DNA of 64,000 nt. Source: Methylophilus sp. 5. GTDB lineage: Bacteria > Pseudomonadota > Gammaproteobacteria > Burkholderiales > Methylophilaceae. Shown piece after piece: positions 1 through 8,193 of the stretch. Made by a program: the position numbers and the translations under genes. The stretch lies in contig NZ_KI911560.1 of NCBI RefSeq assembly GCF_000515275.1, positions 2,966,124 through 3,030,123 on the forward strand, written 5' to 3'. Under the pieces are notes generated by a model. That model ran no database searches, had not been told where the DNA came from, and saw only the letters and a program-made list of their open reading frames with translations. The first letter of the stretch is position 1, and each line of letters opens with the position of its first letter.

Positions 1-469
1 TACGGGCAGCCTGTACGGCTGAAATAGATTGAATGCTACGCTCAAGCTCACCTTCCAGCCCACGCTGAAAATTCACTTGCTCTACAAACTGGGAAACACC
101 AAACTTTTGGTTTTCGAGTAATTCAAAGCCAATATTGCCACCTTTTGGCAAACCTTGTGCGGCCAGTTTCAAGCGTATTTGATGCACCTGATCGGCTGGC
201 ACCAGAATGGCATTGCCGCCTTCAGCAAATTGATAAGGCACACTCAACTTGTCGAGCTCAGCCACAATCGCGCCGCCATCTTTGTCAGCAAAGTTGGAAA
301 ACAACACGCGGTAATCTGGCTTTTGGCTCCACAGCCAGAACACAACCATCACGGCTACGATGGCCGCAATGCCTGCGACCAATAGTAGTTTTTGCCCCAG
401 TTGACCGAACATATTCGGTGCACTGTTGGGCTCACCCGTTGATGTAAGTAAGGCAGCGTCAGCAGCCAT
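1..469 (-). CDS. fliF: Flagellar M-ring protein FliF, N-terminal part
   Basis: FliF forms the MS ring of the flagellar basal body in the inner membrane. Only the first 156 residues are in the window; the gene continues past base 1. The ATG at 469 is preceded by GGAGG with five bases of spacing, which decides it over the ATG 12 bases upstream. A hydrophobic segment near residues 33-50 (LLLVAGIAAIVAVMVVFWLW) is the first membrane helix, followed by the YscJ/FliF periplasmic fold (DYRVLFSNFADKDGGAIVAE). It is divergent from fliE, a common arrangement for the basal-body genes. Confidence 0.93.
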   Translation of the reverse strand, partial: MAADAALLTSTGEPNSAPNMFGQLGQKLLLVAGIAAIVAVMVVFWLWSQKPDYRVLFSNFADKDGGAIVAELDKLSVPYQFAEGGNAILVPADQVHQIRLKLAAQGLPKGGNIGFELLENQKFGVSQFVEQVNFQRGLEGELERSIQSISAVQAAR

Positions 470-751
470 CTGAACCTCCATGTTTACTACTTTTGGCTTT
501 TTGAATCTTGCGCCCAACCCGTGTTTGCTAACTTAAGGTTTGCTCACTCAAAAACACCTTTTTGAACTCGAGTGCGTTTTAAGGACACACTCACATGGAT
601 CACATTATGCGCTTACTGCTTATTTTCAAATTGGCAAATAAGACCGATTAATGTTGCCTGTTTTACAAAGCGAGCCTAAGCACAGAATGCTAAAGTGTCT
701 ACCATGACAATTAAGGGCTTAATGTGCCCGTGATGATGAAAGGAGCCCACC

Positions 752-1117
752 ATGAACGCAGGCGGTATTGATGCACAACGTATCTCGTCCATGCTGGCAC
801 AATTGCGTGCAGCCGCCCAAAAGCCTGAAGGGTTAGGCAGTGCGGCCATCGCAAATCCTGTGCAGAAAACCAATGCAGCAGCGCCGACCAGCCAGGTCAG
901 CTTTAGTGATGCATTGAAAGCCTCACTGGATCAGGTCAACAATATGCAACTGCAATCCGAAAAGCTGGGGCAAGACTTCGCCATGGGCAATGATAATGTC
1001 AGCCTGTCTGATGTGATGATTTCCGGCCAAAAAGCCAACATCGCCTTTCAGGCAACGGTGCAAGTACGCAATAAGTTGGTCACGGCTTATCAGGACATGA
1101 TGAACATGCAAGTGTAA
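752..1117 (+). CDS. fliE: Flagellar hook-basal body complex protein FliE
   Basis: FliE joins the MS ring to the proximal rod and is the first substrate exported by the flagellar type III apparatus. The 121-residue length fits the family (about 100-120). The C-terminal half carries the conserved pattern NNVSLSDVMISGQKANIAFQ followed by VRNKLVTAYQDMMNMQV. AAGGAGC precedes the ATG. The 282-base gap to fliF holds an inverted repeat GAGTG...CACTC near 570-593, but I found no convincing sigma-54 or sigma-28 promoter in it. It is convergent with the fhlB-like gene, 23 bases apart. Confidence 0.95.
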   Translation: MNAGGIDAQRISSMLAQLRAAAQKPEGLGSAAIANPVQKTNAAAPTSQVSFSDALKASLDQVNNMQLQSEKLGQDFAMGNDNVSLSDVMISGQKANIAFQATVQVRNKLVTAYQDMMNMQV

Positions 1118-1140
1118 ACCTGCATGCACTACCCTCACAC

Positions 1141-1431
1141 CTAAACGGCAGGCGCTTCGCGCGTTTCGCCCTGCTCCAATTGATATAACCACGCCAATAT
1201 TTCGGCAATTGCCTGATATAACTGCGGCGGAATATGGGCATCCAGCTCTACCTGCATCAACAGGCTTAATAATGCCTGCGATTCATGCACATAGACTTCG
1301 TGTTCTTTTGCCAGCGCAATAATGCGCTCAGCCAGCAAACCATTGCCTTTGGCCACCACGCGTGGCGCCAGATCTCCAGCTTCGTAAGCCAGTGCGACGG
1401 CAGACTGGGTATAAGCCTTATCCTGCTGCAT
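1141..1431 (-). CDS. FlhB C-terminal-like (FhlB/YscU-type) export switch protein
   Basis: This small protein matches only the cytoplasmic C-terminal domain of FlhB, the substrate-specificity switch of the flagellar export gate (AVALAYEAGDLAPRVVAKGNG...AERIIALAKEHEVYVHES). The membrane domain is absent, and so is the NPTH autocleavage site of full-length FlhB, so it resembles the already-cleaved fragment. I chose the ATG at 1431, with AGACAGG upstream; ATGs at 1458 and 1461 are possible. The gene overlaps the end of fliK by 14 bases. FlhB and FliK act together in hook-length switching, so the pairing makes functional sense. Confidence 0.8.
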   Translation of the reverse strand: MQQDKAYTQSAVALAYEAGDLAPRVVAKGNGLLAERIIALAKEHEVYVHESQALLSLLMQVELDAHIPPQLYQAIAEILAWLYQLEQGETREAPAV

Positions 1432-2557
1432 AGTGTGGCCTGTCTTGTGCGGTGTCATCACGGCTAATCTGCAAAGACTCCAGCTTTAACCCGACTGACT
1501 GCAAACTCATGGCCAACTGACTGCGGCCAGACTGCATTTCTTTTAAAGCACTGGCATCACCTGGTGCGACGCGTACGCTAAAGCGACCATTCACCATGGT
1601 AATTTTGACCGAGACCTCGCCCAATCGTGGCAACTGCAAGGTCAAGTCGCTCTGCAAGCTGTTTAAAACAGGCTCATCTGCTGAGTGCGCCGAATTTTCC
1701 TGCTCATTGACCTGCCACTGCATTGTTTGCCCTGGCCAGACCTCGCCATGCCACACCACACGCTGCTGCTCCAATACCTGCAACTGCTGTGCCACCATTT
1801 CAGGCGGCATAAAAGCGGGTTTATTTTGCGGCTCCTGCAATAATTGATGCCAGGGCCGGCTACCTAACGTCGCTTCTTTAAGGTGTGCCTCGTAAAACAG
1901 GCCAGAGCTGTCTAAGGCATGCTTGAGGTCTTGCGCCAGCACTTGTGGCTTTTGCGGACTATGGCTGACCACCGTTTGCGCTTGCAAGGCAGTGGTTTGC
2001 TGTTGAAACTCAGAAGAACTTAGCCAGCGCTGCAAATGCTTGGCCGGCGGACTGAGCTCAACCAGGCTGGCTTGCCCGGCAGCTGTTTTTGCCATGGTTT
2101 GCAAATGCTCGTCATGGTCAGCGTGCGACATATCGGTTAATAAGGCGGCATCGGCCAAATGCATGCTGTTGGCACTCGTTTGGCCATTACCCGGCTGTAG
2201 CCCCCATTTCACCTGCGGCAGCTGATCTTTGCCTGTGCCCTGCTGGGCAAGGCCCATAAACTGCATATGCAGGGTTTGTTGTTGTGCCAGATAAGCAGGC
2301 AGCTGCATTTGCACAGTGGCAGGCGGCTGATTGGGGAGTTGAATTTGAACTTTGAATTGTGCCAGTTCTGAGGCTTTAGCAGCCCCTGACTCTTTTTGCA
2401 GAATCAGGCCAGTAAACTGCATGCCGGGGCGCATACGCTCCCACAACGGTGCTTCTGACTGCGTGCCTTCGACTGGCATGATAGACGAGACCGCACGCAA
2501 GCTCTCTGTTTCACTGGCGATTAAACGTGGTGAGAGAACTTGCGGGATCGGTAACAT
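1418..2557 (-). CDS. fliK: Flagellar hook-length control protein FliK
   Basis: FliK is an exported ruler that sets hook length and triggers the switch to filament export. The protein has 379 residues. It has a variable, Gln-rich N-terminal and central part, and a C-terminal hook-length domain from about residue 270 (WHGEVWPGQTMQWQVNE, then LTLQLPRLGEVSVKI and RSQLAMSLQSVGLKLESLQI). The ATG at 2557 touches the fliT stop with no gap, so the two are probably translationally coupled. It lies in the fliC-flaG-fliD-fliS-fliT-fliK-fhlB run. Confidence 0.88.
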   Translation of the reverse strand: MLPIPQVLSPRLIASETESLRAVSSIMPVEGTQSEAPLWERMRPGMQFTGLILQKESGAAKASELAQFKVQIQLPNQPPATVQMQLPAYLAQQQTLHMQFMGLAQQGTGKDQLPQVKWGLQPGNGQTSANSMHLADAALLTDMSHADHDEHLQTMAKTAAGQASLVELSPPAKHLQRWLSSSEFQQQTTALQAQTVVSHSPQKPQVLAQDLKHALDSSGLFYEAHLKEATLGSRPWHQLLQEPQNKPAFMPPEMVAQQLQVLEQQRVVWHGEVWPGQTMQWQVNEQENSAHSADEPVLNSLQSDLTLQLPRLGEVSVKITMVNGRFSVRVAPGDASALKEMQSGRSQLAMSLQSVGLKLESLQISRDDTAQDRPHYAAG

Positions 2558-2890
2558 CTATAAGCCATCCGGCGGGATGCGCGCATGTAACTGCGCATCA
2601 AAGATCATATCGGTGATGCGGTGCATCACCGGATAAAGCAAATTTCGTATTTCGCCATCATCGGCCAGAATTTTCTGTACCAATGCCTGCTTACGCGCAT
2701 TGAGCACAGGTGTTAAAGGCTCAGATTCCAGGCGCATGGTTTGCTCCAGGCTTTTAACCACTTCGAGTTTGAGCATGTAAGACTGCTCAAGCTCGGTGAC
2801 TTTTTCCCAGGCATTCTGTCGCGCCGCAATCAGCATCTGCTCCATTAATTTGGCAGCAGACTCATAAGTGTTAATCAGTGCTTGTGACAT
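2558..2890 (-). CDS. fliT: Flagellar chaperone FliT
   Basis: This is a short helical protein of 110 residues (LMEQMLIAARQNAWEKVTEL...). The pattern of helices and the position right after fliS identify it as a FliT-type export chaperone, which in characterised species binds the filament cap FliD. The start at 2890 has GGAGCC upstream and lies one base after the fliS stop; a longer reading frame starts 54 bases upstream but overlaps fliS. Sequence conservation in FliT is low, so the name rests partly on context. Confidence 0.78.
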   Translation of the reverse strand: MSQALINTYESAAKLMEQMLIAARQNAWEKVTELEQSYMLKLEVVKSLEQTMRLESEPLTPVLNARKQALVQKILADDGEIRNLLYPVMHRITDMIFDAQLHARIPPDGL

Positions 2891-2891
2891 C

Positions 2892-3395
2892 TTAGGCTCC
2901 GGCGGTGGCCAAACGGTTAACTTGTCCCATGTGTTGCAATTCATGTGTTTTCTGGGCGACCATCTGGCCCAGAGACATATCCGCTTGTACTGGACGTGCT
3001 AACGCTGATTTTTCCAGTGTTTCCCACGCGCTTTTTAATTCCATCAGCAATTGTTGAATTTCTTGTACTTTTTTTACATCCTGACGCACACTGGCTTCCA
3101 TCAGGGTACGGGTCATATATTGATAAAGCTGATCCAGATTTTGTGCGATATTGCCACCCGCACGTTTGTCCAGGCAGGCACGCAAGCCGCTATCGACGAT
3201 GGTCACTGCCTGCGTCAGGTATTCACCTTTTTTGGCAATATCATGTTGCGCCATGGCTTGCTGGGCATGAATGCAGGCTGAAATCGCGCCGTCATACAAC
3301 ATCACAATCAATTTCAATGGGCTGGCATCAACCACGCCGGTTTCCAACCCTACGCTTGCATAAGCATTGACACCTGATTTTTTCATCCCGAACAT
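2892..3395 (-). CDS. fliS: Flagellin export chaperone FliS
   Basis: FliS binds the C terminus of flagellin in the cytoplasm and keeps it unpolymerised until export. The N-terminal pattern YASVGLETGVVDASPLKLIVMLYDGA is typical of the family, as is the DQLYQYMTRTLMEAS helix. At 167 residues it is somewhat longer than the usual 125-140, with an extra C-terminal tail after about residue 140. AGGAG precedes the ATG. It is followed immediately by fliT. Confidence 0.93.
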   Translation of the reverse strand: MFGMKKSGVNAYASVGLETGVVDASPLKLIVMLYDGAISACIHAQQAMAQHDIAKKGEYLTQAVTIVDSGLRACLDKRAGGNIAQNLDQLYQYMTRTLMEASVRQDVKKVQEIQQLLMELKSAWETLEKSALARPVQADMSLGQMVAQKTHELQHMGQVNRLATAGA

Positions 3396-3475
3396 TTTTA
3401 CTCCTGAATTCTGCTTTAAAGCGTATGGTTAGCGATTATTTGCCAGCTACCCTCCGCAGACCTTTACCGCTTCAA

Positions 3476-5143
3476 CTAACTGTTGGCGCTAATGGCGGCC
3501 AGTTGTGAAGTCAGGTTGGTACTGGTGCTTTGCAAACTACTGAGCAAGGCATCCAGCTTTGCATATTGGGCACGGTAACGTGCTTCAATCGCAGGCAGCT
3601 TGGCACTTATATCATCGGCCTTTTTGTTCAAATCTTTAATCGAACTTGAAATACCATCTGTTTTTGTAGTCAATGCACCATCAGTATCCAGCCAGCCGTC
3701 CAGCAAGCTGCTCAGCTCCCCTGCCAGGCCTTTGCTAAAGGTCACGGTGCCACGGCTGCCAGTGGCCGTGCCAGTGACACTCAATTGCAGCCCATAGCTG
3801 CCATTGCCGATCACACCGGTGAGCACAGAACCTGTGGTGTTGGCTGTCACGCCATTAATCGTACCAATCGCATTGACGCCAGTGCCGCCCAATTGCGAAA
3901 TGTTCACGGCATAGGTGCCAGAGGCCGTATCATCCTTGCTGCCGAGAAAAGTCACTTGCGGATCGGTAGAGGTCGCCGACGGCGAAAACAACTTGGCCAC
4001 ATCACTGACGTTGGTGGTGATGGCTTTTTGCAGTTTGGTACTATCCAGCGTTAATGCGCCAGTAGAGCCCATAGTGACCCCAATATCGGTCAGCGTTTTA
4101 AACGTGGTTGCCGTCGGCGAAGACGCCGATAACATCGACTTCAACTTGACCATAATATCGCGCGCCGTCGAATCTCCCAGCAAGGCCCCGTTTGAACTGG
4201 AGCCAGCCGACACAAACTTGGTCAGATTACGCATGCTGGTATTGAGCGCATTATAGGCATCGACAAAGCTCTGCACCGAGGCTTGTATGGTGTCTGTGTC
4301 AGTCCCCACACTCAGCGTATTACTGGCCGAGGTGATCGACTTCAGCGTCAAGGTGACGCCCTGAATCACGTCAGAAACCGTATTACTGGATTTACTGATG
4401 CTCATGCCGTCTACATTAAGCAAGGCATTTTTCGCTGCCGTCATTTGCGTCATGTTATTGCTGCTGGCCAGCGGGTCATAGGCGAGTGCAGACAAGCCTC
4501 CAGTGTCCGTGTTGTTACCATCATCATCGGCCACCGATATTTTGAGGCTGTTCACCTCCCCGGTGTCTTTAGAGGTAATCACCAGGCGGTTGCCGGTACC
4601 ATCATTGACAATAGACGCCGAAACAGACGCGTTTTTTGCATTGATCGCATCACGGATACCCGCCAGCGTATTGTTGCTGCTGGTGATGTCTATGGTGATG
4701 TCGGTTTTGTCGGCATTGGCTGTAAATGAAGCAGGTACAGTACCGGTCGTCCCAAAAGAGATGGTCAGTTTGCCGGTGCCGACAATATCGGTAGCACTAC
4801 TGTAAGCAGGCGATGCCAGTTTTTGCGAGGTCGCCAGTTGAGTGACTGACACACTATAGTTACCAAGCACAGCGGTGCCATTGGCGGTGGCGCTGATACT
4901 GGTCGCATCACTCGCAGTCACCGATTGCGCATTAAATTTGGCCGCGGTGGCCAATTTGTCAACGGCCGTTTGAAACGTACTTAGCCCGCTTTTAAGCGTG
5001 CTATAGGCGGACAACTTGGTGTTATAAGACGATATTTTGGTTTGAATATCGGTAATGGGTTGCTGTTCCGCCTGCATCTGCGCCGTAACCAAAGAGTCAA
5101 TAGGCAGGCCAGATGCGCCAGTAGAGGATACAATCGATGCCAT
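3476..5143 (-). CDS. fliD: Flagellar filament capping protein FliD
   Basis: FliD forms the pentameric cap under which flagellin subunits fold at the filament tip. The 555-residue protein starts with the family pattern SIVSSTGASGLPIDSLV, has the N-terminal FliD domain (residues about 10-110), a Ser/Thr-rich middle region and the C-terminal domain with ADDISAKLPAIEARYRAQYA and a final coiled region. GGGAG lies upstream of the ATG. The high Ser/Thr content means it could also be a substrate for the neighbouring glycosylation genes, but that is inference. Confidence 0.95.
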   Translation of the reverse strand: MASIVSSTGASGLPIDSLVTAQMQAEQQPITDIQTKISSYNTKLSAYSTLKSGLSTFQTAVDKLATAAKFNAQSVTASDATSISATANGTAVLGNYSVSVTQLATSQKLASPAYSSATDIVGTGKLTISFGTTGTVPASFTANADKTDITIDITSSNNTLAGIRDAINAKNASVSASIVNDGTGNRLVITSKDTGEVNSLKISVADDDGNNTDTGGLSALAYDPLASSNNMTQMTAAKNALLNVDGMSISKSSNTVSDVIQGVTLTLKSITSASNTLSVGTDTDTIQASVQSFVDAYNALNTSMRNLTKFVSAGSSSNGALLGDSTARDIMVKLKSMLSASSPTATTFKTLTDIGVTMGSTGALTLDSTKLQKAITTNVSDVAKLFSPSATSTDPQVTFLGSKDDTASGTYAVNISQLGGTGVNAIGTINGVTANTTGSVLTGVIGNGSYGLQLSVTGTATGSRGTVTFSKGLAGELSSLLDGWLDTDGALTTKTDGISSSIKDLNKKADDISAKLPAIEARYRAQYAKLDALLSSLQSTSTNLTSQLAAISANS

Positions 5144-5178
5144 TTCTTAATCTCCCAACCGTATTTTAAAACGCAATA

Positions 5179-5523
5179 TCAGGCTGTCTGTCGTATCACC
5201 AGCCCACGTAATTTATCCAGCGTTTTACTAATGGCTAGCACCTCTTCATTGGGAATCTGGCGTAAAACCTTTTGGGTTTCGGTATCCACCACTTTCACAA
5301 TGATGCGGTCGCTATCATCGTCGATAGAAAACTCTATCGTTTGTAACGCTGGCGCTACATACTCATTTAACTTTTTGACAGCACCGCTAATCGCAGCTTT
5401 GTCATTTACATCGGCTGCAGCTTTATCAGCAGATGATTCAGCATATTTCACCAGTTTCAAACTACTGGCTGCCTGCACACCCTGCACGCTACTACCTACA
5501 CCATTTACAGATGAATCACTCAT
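5179..5523 (-). CDS. flaG: FlaG family flagellar protein
   Basis: FlaG-type proteins influence filament length in several bacteria; their biochemical role is poorly known. The C-terminal half has the family pattern (KLNEYVAPALQTIEFSIDDDSDRIIVKVVDTETQKVLRQIP, seen here in residues about 50-90). The protein has 114 residues, normal for the family. AAAGGAG precedes the ATG by a good spacing. It lies between fliC and fliD, the usual order in polar flagellar systems. Confidence 0.9.
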   Translation of the reverse strand: MSDSSVNGVGSSVQGVQAASSLKLVKYAESSADKAAADVNDKAAISGAVKKLNEYVAPALQTIEFSIDDDSDRIIVKVVDTETQKVLRQIPNEEVLAISKTLDKLRGLVIRQTA

Positions 5524-5547
5524 GATGTTGCTCCTTTTACCTAGGCC

Positions 5548-5576
5548 AAATCCACAGGGTCTAGGCCTGTGGATTT
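5548..5576 (-). terminator. Stem-loop between fliC and flaG
   Basis: AAATCCACAG and CTGTGGATTT form a perfect 10-bp stem around a 9-base loop, 20 bases after the fliC stop. No long T run follows on the minus strand, so it may only partly terminate or may protect the fliC 3' end. This would allow flagellin to be made in large excess over FlaG and FliD from the same promoter. Confidence 0.6.
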
Positions 5577-5595
5577 AGCGTTACCGTGTGATGGA

Positions 5596-6393
5596 TTAAC
5601 CTCTCAGTAATGTCATCACTTGGTTAGGCAACTGGTTCGCTTGAGCCAGCATCGCAGTACCAGCTTGTTGCAGAATCTGTGCACGTGTCATTTTGGCTGT
5701 TTCTGAAGCAAAGTCAGCATCAGTGATACGAGACTTGGCAGCAGACATGTTCTCAGAAGCCACACCCAGGTTGCTTACGACTGAAGCAAAACGGTTTTGG
5801 TAAGCACCCAATGTCGCACGGCTGGTGTTCACAGCAGTCAATTGTGCGTCAATCGCAGTAATCGCATCTGACGCTGCATCCGCTGTTGACAAAGAGCCAG
5901 ACAAAGAAGCCGCTGCTACTGAAGACACGCTAATGGTATCGCCACTGTCAGCACCAATCTGGAAGTTGTAACCCGCACCGAATGCTGCCTGGCCGTTAAA
6001 CTTGGTTGCAGTGCTCAAACGAGTCAGTTCTGACTTCAATTGCGCAAATTCAGTATCCAGGTTTGCACGGTCACCAGAGCTGTAAGAACCGTTAGCTGCC
6101 TGTACAGCCAGTTCACGCATACGTTGCAATGAATCTGTTGCGCTGCTCAAACCACCTTCTGCAGTTTGCAGGAAGGAAATCGCATCGTTAGCGTTACGTG
6201 TTGCAACATCCATACCGCGAACTTGTGAGTCCATACGTGTTGCAATCGCCATACCAGCCGCATCGTCTTTTGCGCTGTTGATACGCAGACCAGAAGACAA
6301 GCGTTGAATAGAAGTATTCAGGCTGCTTTGGGAAGCGTTTAAGTTACGTTGTGCATTTAAGGATGCCAAGTTGGTGTTAATTACTGAAGCCAT
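5596..6393 (-). CDS. fliC: Flagellin
   Basis: This is the filament subunit, 265 residues. The N-terminal D0/D1 region (SVINTNLASLNAQRNLNASQ, then RLSSGLRINSAKDDAAG) and the C-terminal D1/D0 region (NMSAAKSRITDADFASETA...ANQLPNQVMTLLRG) are both intact. The middle is very short, about 40 residues around 135-175, so the outer D2/D3 domains are missing. That short middle is rich in Ser and Thr (DTISVSSVAAASLSGSLST) and is the likely surface for O-glycosylation. AAAGGAG precedes the ATG, and a sigma-28 promoter lies about 110 bases upstream. A phosphonate operon runs divergently from it. Confidence 0.97.
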   Translation of the reverse strand: MASVINTNLASLNAQRNLNASQSSLNTSIQRLSSGLRINSAKDDAAGMAIATRMDSQVRGMDVATRNANDAISFLQTAEGGLSSATDSLQRMRELAVQAANGSYSSGDRANLDTEFAQLKSELTRLSTATKFNGQAAFGAGYNFQIGADSGDTISVSSVAAASLSGSLSTADAASDAITAIDAQLTAVNTSRATLGAYQNRFASVVSNLGVASENMSAAKSRITDADFASETAKMTRAQILQQAGTAMLAQANQLPNQVMTLLRG

Positions 6394-6506
6394 GTTAAAT
6401 CTCCTTTAGAGGTCGTATACCCAGTTAAGTGTCAAATCGTCATGTTACTTTCAACGTTGATCGCTATTTACCACTTAATGTTTGCTATCTAGCGTTGTTA
6501 GTTGTG

Positions 6507-6533
6507 TTATCGACCGCTTGCGAAATTTCTTTA
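6507..6533 (-). promoter_or_regulatory. Sigma-28 (FliA) promoter of fliC
   Basis: Read on the minus strand, TAAAGAAA, 11 bases, then GTCGATAA. The flagellar sigma-28 consensus is TAAAGTTT-N11-GCCGATAA, so the match is close and the spacing is exact. Transcription would start near 6498, giving a 5' leader of about 100 bases before fliC. The rest of the 6394-6842 gap holds no gene that I can support. Confidence 0.85.
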
Positions 6534-6842
6534 ATACTTGTTGCAAATTTCTTATTTCGATCAATCATGCACTTGAAACTATTTACGACCCCGTTACCAA
6601 AATCTTTAGCCTTTCATTAAGCACTGCACAAAATTGTTTACATCAATCTATTTTATAAAAAGATGTGCCGTTACCATTAACCGAGCTAAATAGAGAATCA
6701 GTCTTAATTCTGCTTTTAAAGCACGTCCCGTTAAACGGCTGGTCATGCGCTCTATATCACACCAGATATAAGGCCGCTTTTCCGCGCTTATCTGCAAATC
6801 ATTCCCGGGCATTGCCAACGATAATCAGGCTATCCATTTCGC

Positions 6843-6860
6843 ATACCTTATATAAGGTAT
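6843..6860. promoter_or_regulatory. 18-bp palindrome upstream of aepX, probable operator
   Basis: ATACCTTATATAAGGTAT is a perfect 18-bp palindrome that ends 24 bases before the aepX start codon, just before its ribosome binding site (AAAGGAG). A dimeric repressor bound here would cover the promoter or early leader of the whole phosphonate operon. Its core CTTATATAAG is the same as the core of the palindrome at 51185-51196 upstream of the GntR-controlled citE operon. Confidence 0.6.
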
Positions 6861-6884
6861 CCAAAAAGACTAAAGGAGTTTTGC

Positions 6885-8183
6885 ATGGCATCAGTTTATG
6901 TAGGGATGACCGTAGACATTCTGCACCATGGCCATATCAATATTATTGAGCAGGCCAGAAAGTATGGCGACGTCACCATCGGCCTGTTATCAGACGCGGC
7001 AGTGGCAGACCATAAACGGCTGCCCTACCTCACTTATGAACAACGTAAACAGATCGTCGGCAATATTCGCGGTGTGGTGAATGTGGTGCCCCAAGAAGAA
7101 TGGGACTACGCGCCTAACCTGCTCAAATACAAACCGGACATCATGGTGCATGGTGACGACTGGCTGGAAGGCCCATTGATGCCCTACCGTGACCGTGCCC
7201 GCGCGGCACTGGCCGAATACGGCGGTCACCTGATTGAGATTCCTTATACGCGTGGCGTGTCCTCTAACGAAATGCTGGGGCAGCTGCAGGCGTTGGGCAC
7301 CACGCCTGATATCCGCCGTCGCACCTTGAAAAGATTACTGACCGTCAAACCGATTTCACGCTTTATTGAAGCGCACAACCCGATCTCGGCACTGATTGCC
7401 GAACATGTTAGCGCAGAGCGCAATGGCAAAAATTGCCAGTTTGATGGTTTCTGGTCCAGCTCGCTGACCGACTCCACCGCACGCGGCAAGCCTGATATTG
7501 AAGCGGTAGAGATCAACAGCCGTTTGTCTAATATTAATGACATTTTCGATGTCACCACCAAACCTTTAATTATGGACGCCGACACCGGCGGCAAGCTGGA
7601 GCACTTTGAACTCAATGTGCGCAGCATGGAACGCCTGGGGATTTCGGCCACTATTATTGAGGACAAAATCGGCCTCAAAAAGAATTCTTTATTTGGCAAC
7701 GAAGTGCCGCAGTTGCAGGACGAGATTGAACCGTTTTGTGAAAAAATTGCTGCAGGCCGTGCTGCCCGCGTCAGTGATGACTTTATGGTGATTGCGCGTA
7801 TTGAGAGCCTGATTCTGGAAAAAGGCATGGCCGATGCCGTCAAACGCGCACAGGCCTATGTCGGCGCTGGCGTGGATGGCATCATGATACACAGCCGCCA
7901 GAAGGCGCCAGACGAAGTGTTTGAGTTTGCCAAGATATTCAAATCAGAATTTCCGACGATCCCGCTGGTATGTGTCCCCACCAGTTACAACAAAGTGACT
8001 GAAGAAGAGCTGGCGGCACATGGCTTTAACCTGGTGATTTATGCTAACCATATGATGCGCGCGGCATATCCGGCCATGCAAAACGCCGCCAGGGAAATTC
8101 TCAAAAATGGCAGGACAGCAGAAATAGAATCCAGCCTGATGTCGATTAACGATGTGCTGGAACTGATCCCAGGCACCAAATAA
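6885..8183 (+). CDS. aepX: Cytidylyltransferase-phosphoenolpyruvate mutase fusion
   Basis: PEP mutase makes the C-P bond by converting phosphoenolpyruvate to phosphonopyruvate, the first step of nearly all phosphonate biosynthesis. Residues 1-about 135 are a nucleotidyltransferase domain with the HxGH motif (H14-H17, in DILHHGHINI) and a later SSNE segment that replaces the usual ISTT. Residues about 145-432 are the PEP mutase, with the diagnostic EDKIGLKKNS signature at E259-S268. Fusions of this kind are known from Treponema and others, where the nucleotidyltransferase activates aminoethylphosphonate with CTP. It is the first gene of a six-gene operon with a strong AAAGGAG site. Confidence 0.93.
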   Translation: MASVYVGMTVDILHHGHINIIEQARKYGDVTIGLLSDAAVADHKRLPYLTYEQRKQIVGNIRGVVNVVPQEEWDYAPNLLKYKPDIMVHGDDWLEGPLMPYRDRARAALAEYGGHLIEIPYTRGVSSNEMLGQLQALGTTPDIRRRTLKRLLTVKPISRFIEAHNPISALIAEHVSAERNGKNCQFDGFWSSSLTDSTARGKPDIEAVEINSRLSNINDIFDVTTKPLIMDADTGGKLEHFELNVRSMERLGISATIIEDKIGLKKNSLFGNEVPQLQDEIEPFCEKIAAGRAARVSDDFMVIARIESLILEKGMADAVKRAQAYVGAGVDGIMIHSRQKAPDEVFEFAKIFKSEFPTIPLVCVPTSYNKVTEEELAAHGFNLVIYANHMMRAAYPAMQNAAREILKNGRTAEIESSLMSINDVLELIPGTK

Positions 8184-8193
8184 GCGGAGCGCC

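Noticed and set aside
470..751. Sigma-54 promoter between fliF and fliE
   Set aside because: The best GG...GC pair (TTGGCTTTTTGAATCTTGC) has 13 bases between GG and GC instead of 10.
6781..6860. Sigma-28 promoter upstream of aepX (AACGATAA near 6820)
   Set aside because: No TAAA box lies at the required 15-base spacing, so the match is only to half of the consensus.
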